A stretch of 14,947 nt of DNA, from NCBI GenBank assembly GCA_045627705.1, contig JAZQOE010000070.1:1-14947 (forward strand), in the 5' to 3' direction. This DNA is from JBMNHG01 sp045627705 (GTDB lineage: Bacteria; Verrucomicrobiota; Kiritimatiellia; RFP12; JBMNHG01). Positions 7,397-13,606 of this stretch are shown here, piece after piece. The notes under the pieces were generated by a model. That model had not been told where the DNA came from. It saw nothing but the letters and a program-made list of their open reading frames with translations, and did no database searches. Each line of letters opens with the position of its first letter. The first letter of the stretch is position 1. The translations under genes and the position numbers were made by a program.

Positions 7397-7419
7397 CTTA
7401 AAGGGACAGACTATTTAAG
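7397..7419. repeat. GGGACAG-type intergenic motif
   Basis: TTAAAGGGACAG (7398-7409) is identical to the first 12 bases of the core of the palindrome at 783. Here CTTAAA (7397-7402) and TTTAAG (7414-7419) form a short inverted repeat around it, and the complementary arm GCCTGTCCC is absent. It looks like a half copy or remnant of the same repeat family. Confidence 0.5.
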
Positions 7420-7430
7420 AATACGCTTAC

Positions 7431-7486
7431 ACATAAAACAATGACGCGCCGCGATTTGCAAGTTGAATCGCGGCGCGCCGTTTTTT
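7431..7486 (-). terminator. Terminator hairpin after the cyclophilin gene (possibly bidirectional)
   Basis: CGCGCCGCGATT (7445-7456) and AATCGCGGCGCG (7466-7477) form a 12-bp perfect stem with a 9-nt loop. In the minus direction, that of the cyclophilin gene ending at 7501, the stem is followed by the T-rich TCATTGTTTTATG. In the plus direction a run of six T (7481-7486) follows, but no plus-strand gene precedes it. The right arm overlaps the GGCGCGCC-core motif shared with 12695 and 13559. Confidence 0.75.
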
Positions 7487-7500
7487 GAATGTGGGAAAGA

Positions 7501-8145
7501 TTACTTGCGTTTGATCGACTTGATTTCGACCGTCTCAACGGGGACGTCGCCATAGAAGCCGCGGTTGCCTGTCTTCACGTCGGCAATGGCATCGAGGACT
7601 TCGAGACCGCTCGTGACCTTGCCGAATACGCAGTAGCCAAAGCCCTGCATCGTGGGAGCGCGGTAGTTAAGGAAGTCATTGTCCTTGTGGTTGATGAAGA
7701 ACTGGCTGGTCGCGCTGTCTATAACCTGCGTACGCGCCATCGCGAGCGTTCCGCGGTCGTTCTTGAGCCCGTTGGCGGCCTCGTTCTTGATCGGCTTCTT
7801 GGTGGCCTTCTGCTTCATATCGGGGGTGAAGCCGCCGCCCTGGATCATGAATCCCTTGATGACGCGGTGGAAGATGGTGCCATCGTAGAAGGACTCATCG
7901 ACATACGCGAGAAAGTTCTTCACTGTTTCGGGCGCCTTGTCCTCATAGAGTTCAGCGGTCATGGTGCCCATGGATGTTTCGATTACTACTTCGATCACGG
8001 CTGGTTCCTTTTCCTTGGTTTCCGGTTGTACGCTGGCTTCGGCGGGTGCTTCTTCGGCGCCCGCCACCGAGCAGAACATGGCTGACGCAACGGCGAAGGC
8101 CATTGTAATGCGCCGCATTACGCGATGGTTCGATTTGATATCCAT
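7501..8145 (-). CDS. Secreted cyclophilin-type peptidyl-prolyl cis-trans isomerase
   Basis: A 214-residue cyclophilin that would speed proline isomerisation of envelope proteins. The leader MRRITMAFAVASAMFCSVAGA (10-30) is a signal peptide; an acidic, alanine-rich linker (31-49) follows, then the single cyclophilin domain (50-214). Diagnostic motifs are FHRVIKGFMIQGG (92-104, with catalytic R94, F99 and Q102), LAMARTQ and SATSQFFIN (144-152), and GYCVFGKV (170-177). It resembles the short bacterial PpiA/PpiB type with DNDFLN. The frame is open upstream to 8484 but would run antisense across the dprA start; the ATG at 8145 gives a sensible leader. No ribosome site precedes it, and a promoter match places transcription start almost at the ATG. 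An alternative start is the ATG at 8118. It stands alone, divergent from dprA. Confidence 0.92.
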   Translation of the reverse strand: MDIKSNHRVMRRITMAFAVASAMFCSVAGAEEAPAEASVQPETKEKEPAVIEVVIETSMGTMTAELYEDKAPETVKNFLAYVDESFYDGTIFHRVIKGFMIQGGGFTPDMKQKATKKPIKNEAANGLKNDRGTLAMARTQVIDSATSQFFINHKDNDFLNYRAPTMQGFGYCVFGKVTSGLEVLDAIADVKTGNRGFYGDVPVETVEIKSIKRK

Positions 8146-8152
8146 GGCGTGC

Positions 8153-8181
8153 AGTTTACCACCGAGCAGCCAGCGACTCAA
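8153..8181 (-). promoter_or_regulatory. Possible promoter of the cyclophilin gene (near-leaderless)
   Basis: On the minus strand TTGAGT (8176-8181) and TAAACT (8153-8158) are 17 nt apart. The -10 ends only 7 nt before the ATG at 8145, so the transcript would begin at or next to the start codon. This fits the absence of a ribosome site. Each box matches 4 of 6 consensus bases. Confidence 0.35.
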
Positions 8182-8322
8182 GAAAAGGTGGGCGCAAAGA
8201 ATTTCCACGGCGTTCGCGCAAACATTTTTTGCTTGCAATGCAGGGTGTCCGTGGTGTATCCGTAATGCACTTTTTTGTTGCAAGTGGGCATGCGAAACTA
8301 CCTGCCCGCAAGCGTTGATCTT

Positions 8323-8328
8323 GGAAGA
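8323..8328 (+). promoter_or_regulatory. Ribosome binding site deciding the TTG start of dprA
   Basis: GGAAGA lies 5-10 bases before the TTG at 8334. No ATG or GTG lies at a suitable distance in frame, and the protein N-terminus begins directly where the family begins, so TTG is the likely start. Confidence 0.55.
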
Positions 8329-8333
8329 TAACC

Positions 8334-9521
8334 TTGAACGAACGAGAAGCCTATATCGCATTGAACATGGCATCGGGCTGGGGTCCGATGACTGTGTCGC
8401 GCCTTGCCAAGGCCCTGGGCTCCGCTCGCGCGATCGTTGAATCAAGCGCCGAAGCGTGGGCCTCCGCGGGCGTCGGCATTTCATCCGCCCGCGCCCAGGA
8501 CTTGCGAGCCGCGCTCGATGCCGTTGACTACGCCCCCGAAATGGCGCGCGCGGAAAAGTTGCGCGTCGATCTGGTCACGCGCGCCGATGCCGCATACCCT
8601 CGCCTTCTCGCAGAGATCGCGGACCCTCCTCTCGTTCTCTACGTGCGCGGCAGTGTCGAGGCGCTGGGCGACCAGGGTGTCGCGCTTGTCGGAACGCGCC
8701 ATGCGACGATCTACGGACGCGAAACCGCGCATCGCTTCGGTTATCAGCTCGCCGCCGCAGGTTTCGTCGTGTTGAGCGGCCTCGCGCGCGGCATCGACAC
8801 AGAGGCGCATCGCGGCGCGGTCCAGGCGAAGGGACGCACCATAGGCGTTCTCGGCGGCGCACTCGACCGTTTCTTCCCGCGCGAAAACATCGAACTGGCG
8901 GCGTCGATCGTCCAATGCGGCGGCGCTGTCATCAGCGAATTTCCCTTCGGGCGCGAACCGGACAAGACAACCTTCCCGATGCGCAACCGTATCGTGAGCG
9001 GTCTTGCGCGCGGCGTAGTCGCGATCGAAGCCCCGCCCAAGAGCGGCACCCTCATCACCACCGCGCAGGCGCTCGAACAGAACCGCGTGGTGATGGCGGT
9101 TCCCGGACCCGTCACATCCTCGACTTCCGCCGGCTGCAACCAGCTCATCCGCGCCGGCGCGCGCCTTGTCGCTTCCGCCGAGGATGTGATCGAAGAACTC
9201 GACGACCTCGTGACCGGCGCCGCGAGTCTCGGCGCAGCCGGCCGCGCCGCGACAGAGCAAGCCTCTCCCAGACCAATTGCAGCCGACAACGATCGCCCGC
9301 AGTCGAGTTCTTCAAAGTCCAGCGGCAACATACCGCTCGCCGCGCTTCAACCCGACGAGCGCAAGGTTTTCGAAGCGCTTGAGTCTTCCCCCGTTTCAAC
9401 CGATGCGCTTGTGCGCGCGACCGGTCTTCCAGCCGGCAAGATCGGCGCGCTTGTCACCTGTCTGCAGATCAAGCACCTGGCGAAGATGATGCCGGGCGGA
9501 CTCGTGGCGCGCGCCAAGTAA
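8334..9521 (+). CDS. dprA: DNA-processing protein DprA (Smf)
   Basis: A 395-residue single-strand DNA binding protein that protects incoming DNA and loads RecA in natural transformation. The N-terminal SAM/helix-hairpin-helix region (about 5-60) precedes the Rossmann-like DprA core (about 105-290) with VGTRHATIYG (119-128), SGLARGIDTEAHRGA (148-162), GVLGGALDRFFPREN (171-185), SEFPFG (201-206), FPMRNRIVSGLA (214-225), EAPPKSGTLITTAQAL (232-247) and VPGPVTS...GCNQLIRAGA (256-276). A Ser/Ala-rich linker (291-333) leads to the C-terminal winged helix (334-391; LQPDERKVFEALESSPVSTD). The core motifs are intact. It starts with TTG and is followed by topA after 29 nt, so the two are probably co-transcribed; a dprA-topA pair is common in bacteria. 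Whether this organism is naturally competent cannot be judged here, as DprA is also widespread in organisms not known to transform. Confidence 0.95.
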   Translation: MNEREAYIALNMASGWGPMTVSRLAKALGSARAIVESSAEAWASAGVGISSARAQDLRAALDAVDYAPEMARAEKLRVDLVTRADAAYPRLLAEIADPPLVLYVRGSVEALGDQGVALVGTRHATIYGRETAHRFGYQLAAAGFVVLSGLARGIDTEAHRGAVQAKGRTIGVLGGALDRFFPRENIELAASIVQCGGAVISEFPFGREPDKTTFPMRNRIVSGLARGVVAIEAPPKSGTLITTAQALEQNRVVMAVPGPVTSSTSAGCNQLIRAGARLVASAEDVIEELDDLVTGAASLGAAGRAATEQASPRPIAADNDRPQSSSSKSSGNIPLAALQPDERKVFEALESSPVSTDALVRATGLPAGKIGALVTCLQIKHLAKMMPGGLVARAK

Positions 9522-9550
9522 CCCAACCGATTTAAGAAAGGCAAAAGAGA

Positions 9551-12148
9551 ATGGCAAAGAAACTGGTAATCGTGGAATCGCCCGCAAAGGCGAAGACAAT
9601 CGGAAAGATTCTCGGCAAGGACTACGAGGTGAAGGCTTCGGTAGGCCACATCCGCGATCTTCCCGCAGACGGCATGTGCGTCGATATCGAAAATGGCTTC
9701 AAGCCAAAGTACGTGCTGATGCCCGACAAGAAGGAAATCGCCCAGAACCTGCGCAAGAGCGCAAAGCAGTGCGACGAAATCTTCCTGGCGTCCGACCCCG
9801 ACCGCGAAGGAGAGGCGATTGCATGGCACCTTAGCGAAGTGCTCGCGAAGGAAACAGCCGGCAAGCCAGTCCATCGCGTGCAGTACAACGAAATCACGCC
9901 GCGCGCTGTCCATGCCGCCTTCGATAATCCCGGCGAAATCAACATGGATCGCGTTGACGCCCAGCAGGCGCGCCGCATCCTCGACCGCATCGGCGGCTAC
10001 AAGGTCAGCCCGATGCTTTGCCGTGCCACCCACCGCAGTCTCAGCGCAGGGCGCGTGCAGTCCGTCGCGCTGCGCCTCATCTGCGAACGGGAGCGTCTGA
10101 TCAAGGCCTTCAAGCCCGAGGAATACTGGGTTATGGGCGCGAAGGTCGCGAGGCACGACGCCCACGAGTCGCCCTTTGCCGTGCGTCTCGCGCGCATCGA
10201 TGGCGAAAAGGCCGTGCTGCCGAATGGCGATGTCGCCCGCGCCGCCTTCGCGGAATTGCAGGGACACGGCATGCGCGTCGCTAGCGTCAAGCGCCAGGAG
10301 AAGACACGACGCCCGCTTCCACCTTTCACGACTTCGACGCTCCAGCAGGCTGCTTCGTCGGTTTGCGGCTTCAACCCCGGCCGCACGATGTCCCTCGCCC
10401 AACGCCTCTACGAGGGTCTGGATCTCGGCACCGGCGGGCCGACAGGCCTCATCACCTACATGCGTACGGACTCCGTGAACATCGCGCGCGATGCGCAGGA
10501 TGCCGCGCGCGATTTCATCGCCACGCGTTATGGCGGCGAGTTCGTTCCCGAACATCCCAACTTCTACAAGGGCCGCAGCGGTGCGCAGGAAGCCCACGAG
10601 GCAATCCGCCCGACTGATGTAACGCGCACCCCAGAATCGCTTGCGAAAGTGCTCGATCCCCAGCAGCTCAAGCTCTACGACCTGATCTGGCGCCGCTTCG
10701 TCGCCAGCCAGATGGCCGCCGCGAAGATCGAGCAGGTCACGGTCGTCGCCGCCGCGCCCGACCCGCGCGATAGCGCCCATGCGTATGAATTTACCGCGAC
10801 CGCATCGCAGGCGCTATTCAAGGGCTTCCTCGAGGTGATGGCGCTCGACATCCGCCGTTTCAAGGAGACAACCCGCGAATCCGCCGAGGCAACGGATGAG
10901 GACGCCGCCGAGGAGAATGTCGTGGATAGTCTCCCCGCGCTCGCCGAGGGCGATCCGCTCGATGTGCTCGAGTGGGATGAACCCGAACGCAAGGAAACCA
11001 AGCCGCCCGCGCGTTTCTCCGAAGCCGCACTGGTGAAGGAACTCGAAGCGAACGGCATCGGGCGCCCGAGCACCTACGCGGAGACAATCGAAAAGATTGT
11101 CACGCGCAAGTACGTCAACCGCGAGAAGCGCACGCTCATCCCGACCGATCTCGGAATGCGCGTCTGGGATTTCCTCGAGGAACGCCTGAACGATCTCTTC
11201 GCCATAAAATTCACGGCGGAAATGGAGACGGAACTCGACAAGGTCGAAGAGGGCGGACTCAAGTGGAACGCCATGCTCGGAGAGTTCTACGCAAGGTTCA
11301 CGGATTGGATCGAACACGCGAAGCCGCCGCCAGCCGACATGGCGAAGGTGAACGCGGTACTCGATGTACTCGACGGCGTGAAGGAATGGAACCCCGGCTA
11401 CACGAGCGGCAAGCGCACGAAGTCCGACGCCGATGTCGTCGCGTCTATCCGCGACCAGATAGCCAAGGGCGAAAAGGCCATCACCGTGAACCAGCTTCGC
11501 CTGCTCGTGACAACCGCGCTTCGCTATCGCGCGCAGTTGCCGAATGTGGTCGAGGAGATGCGCAACCTCGGTTTCGCGGAATTGGCCGACAGCGAAAAGA
11601 CGCTTCCGCCGAGTCCCAGTTCGCTTCGCAAGCTCGACATCCTTGAAAAGCTGGAACTCACAGAAAGGGAACGCGAACTCGTCAGCTCCTTCGCCGAACA
11701 GGCGCGCTCCGGCAAACGCCTCAGCGAAAAACAGATTGGATGTCTTGACCGCGCGATGATCGAACACCGCAACGAAATCGCAGACTTCGATGCGATCGCC
11801 GCCGAGCTCGAGCTCCCTTCGGACGCACTTGCAGCGGCTCGCGATGCGAAGCCAGATACCGAAAGCGCGCCGTTGCTCGAACTCCTTTCGCAGATCACAA
11901 AGTGGAATGAACCCACGAAGCGCGGCCGCCGCGTTTTCGACGATGCCGAATTCTTCGAGAGCGTTTCAAAGCAGTTCAAGGCCAAGGGCGGTCTTTCCGA
12001 CAGGCAACGCGATGCAATGAAGCGCATGCTGTTCCGCTACCGCGAGCAGATTGCGGATTTCGATGCCGCCGTCGCTCGGCTCGGTATCGCAGCACCCGCT
12101 CCTTCCGCGCGTCGGCCCTTCCGTCGCGGCGAGAAAAAGACCGAATAA
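9551..12148 (+). CDS. topA: DNA topoisomerase I (type IA) with an unusual repeat-containing C-terminal tail
   Basis: An 865-residue type IA enzyme that relaxes negative supercoils. The TOPRIM domain has LVIVESPAKAKTIGKILG (5-22; catalytic E9) and SDPDREGE (81-88; D82, D84, E88). The core continues with QQARRILDRIGGY (138-150), LSAGRVQSVALRLICERE (164-181), the active-site tyrosine Y303 in GLITYMRTDSVN (299-310), and GIGRPSTYA (502-510), ending near 590. The normal C-terminal zinc ribbons are missing: the tail (591-865) has one cysteine (C731). Instead it has three diverged copies of a ~65-75-residue helical unit at about 598-674, 692-755 and 774-847, sharing a LD-L start, LS-(E/D)-(K/R)Q, and R-(N/E)-(E/Q)-I-A-D-F-D-A ends, then a basic tail ARRPFRRGEKK. 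The ATG at 9551 has AAAAGAGA just before it. No terminator is visible after the stop. Confidence 0.97.
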   Translation: MAKKLVIVESPAKAKTIGKILGKDYEVKASVGHIRDLPADGMCVDIENGFKPKYVLMPDKKEIAQNLRKSAKQCDEIFLASDPDREGEAIAWHLSEVLAKETAGKPVHRVQYNEITPRAVHAAFDNPGEINMDRVDAQQARRILDRIGGYKVSPMLCRATHRSLSAGRVQSVALRLICERERLIKAFKPEEYWVMGAKVARHDAHESPFAVRLARIDGEKAVLPNGDVARAAFAELQGHGMRVASVKRQEKTRRPLPPFTTSTLQQAASSVCGFNPGRTMSLAQRLYEGLDLGTGGPTGLITYMRTDSVNIARDAQDAARDFIATRYGGEFVPEHPNFYKGRSGAQEAHEAIRPTDVTRTPESLAKVLDPQQLKLYDLIWRRFVASQMAAAKIEQVTVVAAAPDPRDSAHAYEFTATASQALFKGFLEVMALDIRRFKETTRESAEATDEDAAEENVVDSLPALAEGDPLDVLEWDEPERKETKPPARFSEAALVKELEANGIGRPSTYAETIEKIVTRKYVNREKRTLIPTDLGMRVWDFLEERLNDLFAIKFTAEMETELDKVEEGGLKWNAMLGEFYARFTDWIEHAKPPPADMAKVNAVLDVLDGVKEWNPGYTSGKRTKSDADVVASIRDQIAKGEKAITVNQLRLLVTTALRYRAQLPNVVEEMRNLGFAELADSEKTLPPSPSSLRKLDILEKLELTERERELVSSFAEQARSGKRLSEKQIGCLDRAMIEHRNEIADFDAIAAELELPSDALAAARDAKPDTESAPLLELLSQITKWNEPTKRGRRVFDDAEFFESVSKQFKAKGGLSDRQRDAMKRMLFRYREQIADFDAAVARLGIAAPAPSARRPFRRGEKKTE

Positions 12149-12177
12149 ACGACGGCGAAGGTACTGGCGAAATCGAG

Positions 12178-12191
12178 GCCTGTCCCCATTT
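12178..12191. repeat. GCCTGTCCCC motif, third copy of the GGGACAG family
   Basis: GCCTGTCCCC followed by ATTT matches 9 bases of the right arm (GCCTGTCCC) of the palindrome at 769-840. It lies between the converging ends of topA and the small secreted protein gene and has no complementary arm nearby. It may be a remnant; a 9-base match could also be chance, so confidence is modest. Confidence 0.35.
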
Positions 12192-12200
12192 CCGCATCAA

Positions 12201-12659
12201 TCAACCGCCGCACGCCTTACACGGGCGGCCATCTTCCTTGCCACACGCCTTTTCTGGCGCGGGATTATAGTGGCGGCAAGAGGAATTGTGGCGGATCCGA
12301 TTCGTTGAAATCGAGTACTTCAGGCCTTCCGAATCATTGCCCGCATCGACGCCGGACTTGCCGTCGCCTGGCTCGTCTGGTTTGATGTCCTGGCCACCGT
12401 CGCGACGCGTCTTCAGCAGAACGAGCTGACGGCGAAGCGACTGGTTTTCCTTGCGGAGCAATTCGACCTCGTGACGCAGTTTCGCATTTTCGGAAGTCGC
12501 GGAGGGCGTCGCATCGCCTTCCGCCTGTGGCACATTCGCGCCATTTGCATCCGCATTCCCGCCATTTTCCGGCGTATCGCCAATCACGGCGGAAGCGGCA
12601 AGCAATGCGACCGCGCAGACAAGTCCGATGGACATTTTGTGGAAGGCTGACGGAACCAT
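12201..12659 (-). CDS. Small secreted protein with coiled coil and C-terminal four-cysteine tail
   Basis: A 152-residue protein of unknown function. A signal peptide (MSIGLVCAVALLAASAVIG, residues 9-27) is followed by a low-complexity Asn/Ala/Gly segment (30-56), a leucine-heptad coiled coil (ENAKLRHEVELLRKENQSLR, 57-76, continuing to about 85), a Gly/Asp-rich linker, and a compact tail YSISTNRIRHNSSCRHYN...C...GRPCKACGG with Cys 128, 139, 147 and 150 plus His 124 and 130. The spacing C-X10-C-X7-C-X2-C suggests a metal-binding or disulphide knuckle. I recall similar C-terminal tails in proteins of PVC bacteria, but could not verify this here. The coiled coil suggests oligomers in the periplasm. 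An in-frame TTG at 12674 lies inside the ribosome site, so the ATG at 12659 is the start. It follows lpxA by 81 nt and converges with topA. Confidence 0.75.
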   Translation of the reverse strand: MVPSAFHKMSIGLVCAVALLAASAVIGDTPENGGNADANGANVPQAEGDATPSATSENAKLRHEVELLRKENQSLRRQLVLLKTRRDGGQDIKPDEPGDGKSGVDAGNDSEGLKYSISTNRIRHNSSCRHYNPAPEKACGKEDGRPCKACGG

Positions 12660-12666
12660 TGCGCTG

Positions 12667-12672
12667 ACCTCC
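12667..12672 (-). promoter_or_regulatory. Strong ribosome binding site deciding the start of the small secreted protein
   Basis: GGAGGT on the minus strand, 7 nt before the ATG at 12659. It excludes the longer TTG start at 12674, whose codon overlaps this site. Confidence 0.8.
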
Positions 12673-12694
12673 AAACTGCGGATTGCCTTTTTCG

Positions 12695-12712
12695 CGGCGC
12701 GCCGTTTTTTTT
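12695..12712 (+). terminator. GGCGCGCC-core hairpin with T-run, after lpxA
   Basis: CGGCGCGCCG (12695-12704) is a perfect 10-base palindrome followed on the plus strand by eight T. In the minus direction, that of lpxA ending at 12741, the palindrome is followed by CGAAAAAGG and not by T. So it would end plus-strand transcription, yet it lies after a minus-strand gene. It may act on antisense read-through from topA, or be a worn copy of a shared element. Confidence 0.45.
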
Positions 12713-12740
12713 CCGAAAGACGCCACGCGAACGGAAATCA

Positions 12741-13514
12741 TCAGAGCACGCCGCGACTGGAATTAGCGTAGAACTCCAGCAAATGACGGATTTCAGGAAT
12801 GTCGGGGAGTTCCGCCTTGATGCGCGCGCATGCCTGCGAGTGGTTGAGACCTTCGCGGTAGAGGAGACGATACGCATGCTTGAGAGCGGAGCGTGTCTCC
12901 TGCGGGAAGTTGTGGCGCTGGAGGCCAACCACGTTCAAACCGCGGACCGCGGGCTCCGAACCGCCGGACGTGATCATGTAGGGCGGGCAGTCCTGGGATA
13001 TCGCGGTACCGCCGCCGATCATGGCGAGCGAACCGATGCGGCAGAACTGGTGGACACCCACGAGACCGGAGACAACGGCCTGGTCTTCGATCACGGACTC
13101 GCCGGCGAGCTGCGTCGAGTTCGACATGATAACCTGGTTGCCGACGCGCGTTCCGTGCGAGACATGGCAATACGCCATGATCAGGCAGCCATTGCCGATC
13201 ACGGTCGCCTCGCCATCGCGCGTGCCGGTGTTGACCGTCACGTATTCGCGGAGTGTCGTGTTGTCGCCGATAATCGCGTATGTCGTGCCGCCATTGTACT
13301 TCAGATCCTGCGTCATCATTCCCAGGCATGCAAACGGGAAGATGTTGCAGTTCTTGCCGAGCGTCGTGTGGCCATCGATAACGACATGCGAGATGAGACG
13401 GGTGCCGTCTCCGATCACGACATGCTCGCCGATCACGCAGTAGGGACCGATCTCGACATTCTCGCCAATCTGCGCGCCTGGGGCGACGATTGCCGTGGGA
13501 TGGATGTTTGTCAT
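12741..13514 (-). CDS. lpxA: Acyl-ACP-UDP-N-acetylglucosamine O-acyltransferase (first step of lipid A synthesis)
   Basis: A 257-residue cytosolic acyltransferase that adds the hydroxyacyl chain to UDP-GlcNAc. The N-terminal 180 residues are left-handed beta-helix hexapeptides (IHPTAIVAPGAQIGENVEIG, VVIGDGTRL, IIGDNTTLREYVTVNTGT). The catalytic segment is MAYCHVSHGTRVGN (113-126), H120 corresponding to E. coli H125 in the AHD motif. GVHQFCRIGSLAMIGGG (153-169) and QDCPPYMITSG match the family. The C-terminal helical part has VRGLNVVGLQRHNFPQETR (190-208) and HAYRLLYREG (213-222). Length matches E. coli LpxA (262). The usual lpxD-fabZ-lpxB neighbours are absent; pgk lies upstream and a small secreted protein downstream. 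No strong ribosome site is seen before the ATG. Presence of LpxA implies lipid A in the outer membrane. Confidence 0.95.
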   Translation of the reverse strand: MTNIHPTAIVAPGAQIGENVEIGPYCVIGEHVVIGDGTRLISHVVIDGHTTLGKNCNIFPFACLGMMTQDLKYNGGTTYAIIGDNTTLREYVTVNTGTRDGEATVIGNGCLIMAYCHVSHGTRVGNQVIMSNSTQLAGESVIEDQAVVSGLVGVHQFCRIGSLAMIGGGTAISQDCPPYMITSGGSEPAVRGLNVVGLQRHNFPQETRSALKHAYRLLYREGLNHSQACARIKAELPDIPEIRHLLEFYANSSRGVL

Positions 13515-13552
13515 GCTTGGACTCGCGCTCGGGACAATGTTCTGAAACCTGG

Positions 13553-13592
13553 AAAAAACGGCGCGCCGTTTTTTATCGCGGCGCGCCGTTTT
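13553..13592 (-). terminator. Double GGCGCGCC hairpin terminator after pgk
   Basis: Two copies of the 10-base palindrome CGGCGCGCCG (13559-13568 and 13579-13588) lie 10 nt apart, 15-54 nt past the pgk stop. The left copy is flanked by A6 and T6 on opposite sides, a 22-bp perfect palindrome (13553-13574) that gives a hairpin plus U-run on both strands. Because each core is self-complementary, the two can also pair with each other across a 10-nt loop. It should separate pgk from lpxA. Confidence 0.75.
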
Positions 13593-13606
13593 GAATTGGC
13601 CTTGGA

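Noticed and set aside
8146..8484. N-terminal extension of the cyclophilin to 8484
   Set aside because: It would run antisense into dprA and put a signal peptide in the middle of the protein.
9967..9974. GGCGCGCC within topA
   Set aside because: It lacks the A/T flanks and the outer CG pair context of the intergenic elements; it encodes conserved QARRIL residues and is expected by chance in GC-rich coding DNA.
9347..10780. 477-codon minus-strand open frame opposite dprA and topA
   Set aside because: It runs antisense to two well-identified genes and has no recognisable motif.
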